Source: Cyclaneusma minus
Lineage: Eukaryota > Ascomycota > Leotiomycetes > Marthamycetales > Marthamycetaceae
Assembly: GCA_037179335.1 (NCBI GenBank)
Contig: JAKZHN010000037.1
Location: 248,001-312,000 of the forward strand
Direction of reading: 5' to 3'
Length of the DNA: 64,000 nucleotides
The position numbers and the translations under genes were made by a program. Each line of letters starts with the position of its first letter. Within the stretch, counting starts at the first letter, position 1. Positions 57,908 to 64,000 of this stretch are shown here, piece by piece. The notes under the pieces were generated by a model. That model ran no database searches. It saw only the letters and a program-made list of their open reading frames with translations, and was not told where the DNA came from.

Positions 57908-58854
57908 GAGCGATGATCCGAGGGAGCTGGGGGTAGTCTCAAATTCGTCGCGTTCGCTTGCGGATCATTTGATGGTAGATATTTCATCTGTAATAGGAAA
58001 TACAGTTGTATTGACTCTCCAGACTGTGCTCTATTCTTGACTGCACTTGTTTCTGTTTTTTTTTTTTTCCTTCGCACCCTCTGACACTCAAGCTAAGGTG
58101 TGATGGCCCTCATCTGGCACCAATCCAGCCGCACTTGTCATCTATGCACGGTGACGATCCATTATTTTTTGCAGGGTCTTGCCAGAGGGCTGGGGTCTGC
58201 GCCCAGGGGCCAGCAGACGCACAAGACCCTGCTTAGCTACTGTAGCCTGCTGATAGTTGTAAGGCTGCATGCGGGGATTGACACCGTGTCGGAGATCAGC
58301 TGAAGTGGCGTAACGTAGGGATGGAAATGGAAATCATTGAGACGGTGTGCTTGTCGGGAGCCCAGAATGGCTTCCCCGGGTTCTTGAGAGAAATTTCGGG
58401 ACTCAAGTCACGTGTTAATGGGTTTGACATCCAGAGGATCATGGTCTGAGAACTGCAAAGTTCAAGAACTGGAGGTTGTGCGAATCCTTTACCCACAAAC
58501 AGGGTTGCATCTCATATTGTGGCCCTGGCTAACTAAGAGAGACGTTGCCCATTTCACACTTTTGGTGATCGTCGAAACGATTTGTTGACATTGCGACACG
58601 AGTGCGATGTGGCGATCGATTCAAGTTCCCGACCACCATCGTACTACGGTGTGACCACCACGCCTCCACTGGTCAGAAGGTCATTTGGTACGTATTTGAA
58701 AGCACTACAATACAGAAAGATCCCTTCTTCTTCTCTCTTCCTTCAACTCTCCCTCATTTAATGAGTTGTGTTTGCCCTCCAGATCTCCACTCCACTGCTC
58801 CGGCTCAACTCAATTCACTGACAAAGACTGGCAAATACGTGATGACAACCAAAT
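57908..58854. other. Intergenic region
   Basis: Between the O-methyltransferase stop and the NRPS-like start. A run of T at about 58,054-58,069 lies in the likely 3' end region. No gene seen. A TCACGTGT site is at 58,406. Confidence 0.5.
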
Positions 58855-61800
58855 ATGGCTACAGCACTGCCTAAGGAGAAAGCTAGAGTGGCGCCGTCGT
58901 CAGCAGAGAAGAATTGACTGCTCGTCCATATCGTCGACAGCAGGGCAAGTACCCAGCCGGATGCTTTGTATGCCGAGTGCCCAATCTCTCCAACCAGCTA
59001 CGACTGCGGATTCCGCAAAGTCACCTGGAGTGACTTCGCCAACGCGATCAATGGATTGGCTTGGTGGTTGCACGATAATCTAGGCCCAGGCGAGGATTCC
59101 CCCACCCTGACTTACTTTGGTCCCAATGACTTGCGATTCAATGCTTTGGTCCTAGGAGCTGTGAAGGCAGGCTACAAAGTAAGTAGAAGTACAAAAAGAG
59201 TCGAGCTAGCCAAAAACTCATCCAAAATAGATCCTACTGTCATCGCCTCGTAACAGTATTCCAGCCCACATCAGTCTCTTCGAGGCTCTCGACTGTGAAG
59301 TACTCCTCACTTCGAATCCGCGGCCGCCGTTCGTCGCACCCATCATCGCGGCCTATTCTCTCCGGAACTTGGAAATTCCAAGTGTGGACGAGTTGTTGAA
59401 TAAGAAGTACGAGCACTTCCCGTACGAGAAGACATTTGAACAGGCCCGAGGTGAGCCGCTACTTGCAGTGCACACTTCTGGCACTACAGGAATACCGAAA
59501 ATCATTGTCTGGAACCATGATTACCCCTCAGCGTGGATATCGTGGCTCAAGATGGACCCCACAGATGGATATGCCAGTCAACTATCATTATGGAGCGGGT
59601 AAGCAGTCTTTCAAGCCCCCCATGTTGCATTTTGCTAAATTCTCGCTGTAGAAATCGGTTTGTAAACACGTTTCCGCCATTTCACGTAAGCAACAGTTTC
59701 TCTTTTACCAATCTTAGCTCACATCTTGACAGGCGGGCTGTTTCTTTTTCGGGCTTTTCAACGCCGTTTGGAATCAAACTACATTGATATACCCTCCGTC
59801 GAATGCGCCTCCTTCGGCCCAACTTCTCATGGATGTCCTGAAACACACCAAGGCCAACTGTGCAATCCTTTCCCCAGTATTCATTGAGGAGCTTAGTCAA
59901 GACCCCCAGCTGCTCGACTTCATAGCGGGAAATCATGACAGCATACTCTATGCTGGCGGACCTCTTTCTCAAGCCACTGGTGATCTCGTTTCGAGCAGGA
60001 TGAAGCTTTTTATGGTCATTGGAGCTACCGAATGGGGCCTTGCACCACAAATCCGGACAGCAGACCAGTGGCCCACGAAAGACTGGAACTATTTCCGTTT
60101 TCACCCTGACGCCCGTATTGACTTTCAGCATCAGTCCGAAGATCTATACGAGGCGGTACTCAAACGAAACCCCGATTTCGAACGTGAACAGCCAGTGTTC
60201 AAGGTGTTTCCGGAAATATCTGAGTTCAGGACCAACGATCTCTACTCACACCACCCATCTGACCCGGATCTCTGGACTTATAGTGGACGAGGAGATGACA
60301 TAATCGTTTTCTTGACTGGAGAGAAGACAAATCCTATAACCATGGAGCAGCAGATTGCCAACCTCCCAGAAGTTCGGGCGGCCCTAGTGATTGGATAGGT
60401 ATATGCGATTTCAAGCCGGCCTCATACTTGAGCTTATGTCCGACAAGGAATTGTCGACTGGCGAACGAGCGGAAGTTCTTGAGCGGCTCTGGCCAAAGAT
60501 TGAAGAAAGCAACCGCGAGTGTCCTCAGCATGCTCGAGTAGCAAAGTCTCATGTCATGTTTACTCATCCTGGAAAACGCATGCTAGTTTCAGGCAAAGGG
60601 ACAATCCAGAGAAAGCCTACACTGGACCTTTACGCCGAAGAGATCGACAGGTTGTATGAAGATGCTGATAAAATATCTGTCCACACCAGCGAGCTTGCCC
60701 GGCAGAACATTGATGCTCACGACAGCGAGGCTGTCTCTTCATTAATTCGCACCACTGTTGCAGAATTCACCCATTGGAAACACTTCAGTGACTCTGATGA
60801 CTTCTTTGTTCGGTCCATGGACTCTTTGCAGGCACTACAGCTCACTCGCAGCCTCAAACAAGCTCTTGCTATTTCTGAGCTAGACATCAGCACCGTCTAC
60901 ACGAATCCCTCAGTCAAAGCTCTCACAGTGGCTGTTGACAAACTTGCTGACAAGCACCAAACTTCGAAGGAACTGAAACGCCAAGTGAGAGTGCAAGACA
61001 TCAATTCTGTTCTTGATGCTTACAAGTCCCTTATTGATGCCATCGAAAAGACGCAAATGAATGCAGGTGATCATGGCCCACCTACTGAATCTTCAAAAGG
61101 CTTGGTGGTAGCTCTCACCGGTTCTACCGGGGCCATTGGCTCGTACATCCTCGACGTCCTTATGAAAGACCCGGCAGTATCGCACGTCTACTGCCTCAAC
61201 CGAGCCCCTGATTCGAAAGCCCTCCAGTCTCAGCGAAATCTCCAACGCGGCCTTTCAGACGCATTTCCAGAAAGCCAAGTTACCTTCCTCACCGCAGACC
61301 TCTCGCAGCCGTCTCTGGGACTTCCGAGTGAGACATTTGGAAAACTGCAGCAAGAAGTCACCCACATAATCCACAACGCATGGCTAGTGAATTTCAATCT
61401 CACTCTAGCCTCCTTTCGACCCCATTTCGCCGGTCTTGCTAATCTGCTCGACCTTTCAGTCTCCGCTCTCCAGAAACCACGCATGGTCTTTCTCTCCTCC
61501 GTCAGCTCAGTCGCTGCATCGCCCAAATCACCAATTCCCGAAGTGATTGGTGACAATCCCGAATAATTGCTGCCGATCGGCTACGCAGAAAGCAAATATG
61601 TCGCCGAGCGACTCCTCGAGTACGCAGCAAACACAATCCCGTCCCTGGCGGGAAATCTGAGCATTGCCAGGATTGGCCAAGTCGCAGGACCAGCATATAT
61701 GAGCGGCGGTTGGAGCCGACAGGAATGGCTTCCAAGTCTCGTGATCAGTTCTCTTCATCTCTCGATGATCCCTACCTCTCTAGGCGGTGGTGCCGACAGA

Positions 61801-62250
61801 AACCTCGACATTGACTGGGTGCCCATTGACATTCTCGCCAAGACGTTGGTCGAATTGTCATTGACGCCTGCTTCAGGAGCCAACATCAGGGTTCTTCATC
61901 CGATGAATCCAGAGCCCACTTCTTGGAAAGAGTTGCTGCCGGTGGTGAAAAAAGCTCTTCTTGCAGCGCCAAAGTCACAGGATACGGCGAAATCGATACA
62001 AGAGGTGTCATTTGGCGAGTGGCTGCAGGCTTTGAAGACGTCACTGAAGCCTGAGGAGATGGGACGCTCGTTGGAGGAAATGCTGAAGGTGAATCCGGCT
62101 GTTAAGTTGTTGGGCTTCTATGAATCGTTGAAGACGAGCTTGCCTGCTGTTGAGACGGAGGATGCGGTGAAGTGGAGCCCTACTTTGGCGGGGCTGAAGG
62201 GTATTGAGAGTGAGTGGGTGGAGAAATGGGTGAGAAACTGGGTTCAGTGA
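58855..62250 (+). pseudogene. NRPS-like A-PCP-reductase, inactivated
   Basis: An adenylate-forming reductase gene, full length by homology (about 1,080 codons). Exons: 58,855-59,178, 59,231-59,598, 59,652-59,685 and 59,733-62,250; introns of 52, 53 and 47 bp. Adenylation motifs: AVHTSGTTGIPK, VIGATEWG and YSGRGDD. Carrier site: DDFFVRSMDSLQ, with the phosphopantetheine Ser. Reductase: VVALTGSTGAIGSYILDVL for NADPH and YAESKYVAERLL as the YxxxK motif. Three breaks: TGA at 58,915 (codon 21, before LLVHIVDSRA), a frameshift at about 60,391-60,398 where TAG follows AALVIG and RFQAGLILEL continues one frame over, and TAA at 61,564 before LLPIGYAESKY. Motif residues between the breaks are well kept, so decay is recent, or these are assembly errors. 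Confidence 0.85.
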
Positions 62251-62787
62251 TTCTTTCGTCGGCTTCGATGTGTAAATTCATTCTTTAGATTGCCCGAGTA
62301 AGTCTGCCAGCTTTCAGCCCAAGTTAACTTGCTCTGCAGTGAGATAGGGGTACTTCGAGTAGAGTCTGCATGTGAGCTTCAAATGCCACAACGGCAGGTA
62401 AGGCTCAATTACAGCAAGTAAATCAGGCGACAAAAGCCCTGATTCTCCGACAGCAGCCCTCACATCGTAGACTGAGCACTATAAAATGTTCTGCGATGAA
62501 GTGCGGATCTTGTCACTATTTGCAGTATCCAATTGCTACCTGCATTCAAGCATATGTACCATCGGGTCTACAAAGTGTTTCTGCAGTCTTGGTATCGAAG
62601 ATTGAAGGGGGGGAGGGCTGTCAGATCTGTTCGTACTGGGATGAATCGAGCTCCTCGCCCTCGTCGACAGCAAGTGACCATGATCGCGTCGTAGTACCTT
62701 GCTTAGAGACTGCCTGGGCTTTAAATACTTGAGTTCTCGGGGAGGTTGACCCACTGCAGATCTCCACACCTGCGCCGTGAACATATG

Positions 62788-62832
62788 TCACGTGATCTCG
62801 AAGGACTTTCCGAGTTTCCAAAGCTCACGTGA
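62788..62832. promoter_or_regulatory. Paired TCACGTGA sites
   Basis: Two exact TCACGTGA palindromes at 62,788 and 62,825, 37 bp apart, in GTCACGTGATC and CTCACGTGAGT contexts. A third is at 63,400-63,407. Confidence 0.5.
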
Positions 62833-63462
62833 GTGAAGTTGTCAGCTTGCTGCTCCGCGCATAGACGCTTGCGAGTGAGCTTTGAGGCATAAATAAGACC
62901 CGTCGCCAATACTTCAATTATCCAGGCGAAGAAGAGTTGCAGATTTCGTGGACGTTGGACGTGCCGTAGACATCGACCAGTTTTGCATATCAGAAATCCC
63001 AGGCCACTTCCTGAGCGACTTATGGAGCTCCGAACTCGATATAATCGTGTTTCGATGAGTGAGCGGAGAATCCGGTAATCTTCAGTAGCAGCTTTCTCTT
63101 CTGACAACAAGTAAGCTAGTCGACACTGGTGATAGGGGGCCGTAGTCTGATCTTGATTCGCACGATTCAACAAGTATGGCTTACCGGTAGAAAGAAAACC
63201 TATATGCTGAACGCACAGTTGAATATCCTTGTAGACCACCATCTTAGCATCAAGTAGACGATCATCAAGCCTCGTCAATTTCAAAGTTGGTTGACGGTTG
63301 GCATGGAAGGAGGAACGCCAGGATCCCATTCGTCCTTAAATACTTCTGGATATGGAGTCTGGTTCACACTCGTGACGCTCCAAGCTCTGTAGTTAGAGGT
63401 CACGTGATAAGGGTTAGATACAGAGAGCGAAAATCCGACTTGCCACGCCTTTCTGGGTTCTT

Positions 63463-63963
63463 CTACTCGGGTCGAGGTGCAGCTTCTCTGAAAACACTGT
63501 ACAGTCCCAAATATCTACTATAAAAAGTGAGCAAATACCCTGGTGTTGCTGGGTATTGGAAGAAATCTTCGAAGACTTGGCCATGGTTAGCAGGTACCCC
63601 AAAGCGCAAGCGATTTTTTCGAACAAGCAAGATGGCAGCTTCTGGATCTTGGCAAACATCAGCAGAAACTTTGCAGCCACAGCTCGTGTCATCGACAGCG
63701 AGGGGCCAATGTGACAGTAGCCGTGTATCCTGTGACCTGTAGCACAGCAGCCACAGCATCGTGTTGGGAAAGTCCAGAGCATAGAGCTTCAAGATCCAGA
63801 ATTCTCTGCACCCAATCTTGACGCCTCGGACGAACGTATTAGGTGAACCATTAGCTGCAATGACATCTTGGAGAGTGTTGGAGAACGTTCCCAGTCGTGA
63901 ATCGGTCCTTAAATAGCTGAAGCTTGAAGCATCTTGATAACTGTAGCGTTGGGATCTCCTGAA
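63463..63963 (-). CDS. Unrecognised open frame without a start
   Basis: Open for about 167 codons on the minus strand with protein-like composition (FVRGVKIGCREFWILKLYAL, then VRKNRLRFGVPANHGQVFED). The first ATG is about 70 codons in, so an upstream exon would be needed. No domain recognised. It could be an internal exon of a gene running from the window edge, or chance. Confidence 0.25.
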   Translation of the reverse strand, partial: FRRSQRYSYQDASSFSYLRTDSRLGTFSNTLQDVIAANGSPNTFVRGVKIGCREFWILKLYALDFPNTMLWLLCYRSQDTRLLSHWPLAVDDTSCGCKVSADVCQDPEAAILLVRKNRLRFGVPANHGQVFEDFFQYPATPGYLLTFYSRYLGLYSVFREAAPRPE

Positions 63964-64000
63964 TTAAACCGCTAGTAGGTTTGCCTCTGAGAACACGCGA

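Larger units (their letters stand above)
62251..64000. other. Right-end region, no supportable gene
   Basis: 1.75 kb with several 60 to 200-codon frames but no domain. Frequent TAAATA-type boxes occur (62,711, 62,890, 63,337, 63,913), two in the shared context TCCTTAAATA. Three TCACGTGA palindromes are present. The region may hold promoters or decayed genes. Confidence 0.4.

Noticed and set aside
62721..63329. 202-codon minus-strand frame beginning with ATG
   Set aside because: No domain and no paralog. It crosses TAAATA boxes and two TCACGTGA sites, so a regulatory or decayed region is more likely. Left unannotated as a gene.
1..64000. CRISPR arrays, rRNA genes, telomere repeats
   Set aside because: No regularly spaced identical repeats, no rRNA-like sequence and no TTAGGG arrays were seen; the genome is eukaryotic.

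Overview
This window reads as a two-speed filamentous ascomycete genome, most like a Dothideomycete (inference from gene content; no rRNA or species marker is present). The genes are split by short GT-AG introns of about 46 to 190 bp (two atypical ones are 363 and 554 bp). About a third of the window (roughly 1 to 22,270) is an extremely AT-dominated block of mutated repeats that looks like RIP (repeat-induced point mutation) debris. The junction with balanced sequence, near 22,270 to 22,440, is sharp.

AT-rich block, 1 to 22,270: no intact genes. I can define a 1,888-bp element with 53-bp terminal inverted repeats and a TA target duplication (7,871 to 9,758, Tc1/mariner-pogo size), a relict Ty3/gypsy reverse transcriptase near 13.4 kb on the minus strand, a dispersed repeat pair (2.2 and 14.1 kb), several small GC-rich islands, and one larger island at 10.66 to 11.52 kb.

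Unstable accessory region, 22.4 to 30.8 kb: two tandem segmental copies (units A and B) each carry a decayed copy of an unrecognised gene family. A 596-bp hAT-type element with a perfect 8-bp target duplication sits inside unit B. A third decayed copy lies at 29.2 to 29.9 kb, next to another gene-like but broken stretch. An apparently intact member of the same family is at 50.5 to 51.6 kb, with a partial duplicate at 52.7 kb.

Conserved core, 30.8 to 47.7 kb: a Nup85-like nucleoporin (minus), a SET-domain lysine methyltransferase of the Rubisco-LSMT type (with a 123-bp MITE in an intron), a small mitochondrial protein, an Obg/YGR210C-type GTPase with a 10-nt micro-exon (minus), a ROG1-type DUF676 lipase, and a large-subunit catalase. 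All are intact.

Promoter-like array, 48 to 54 kb: apart from the family member above, this stretch has no convincing long genes. It carries at least seven modules made of a TATA-type box, a CT-rich tract and a CCAAGCTT-like start motif 32 to 39 bp downstream. Some are related by segmental duplication, and one has a strong G-quadruplex motif just upstream. This is the least explained structure in the window.

Small secondary-metabolism-like cluster, 54.6 to 62.3 kb: a seven-helix fungal rhodopsin-domain membrane protein (minus) is divergent from an O-methyltransferase, followed by an NRPS-like A-PCP-reductase gene. The NRPS-like gene is full length by homology but carries two in-frame stops and one frameshift, so the cluster looks recently inactivated unless these are assembly errors. 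The last 1.7 kb holds no gene I can support, but has three of the window's five exact TCACGTGA palindromes.
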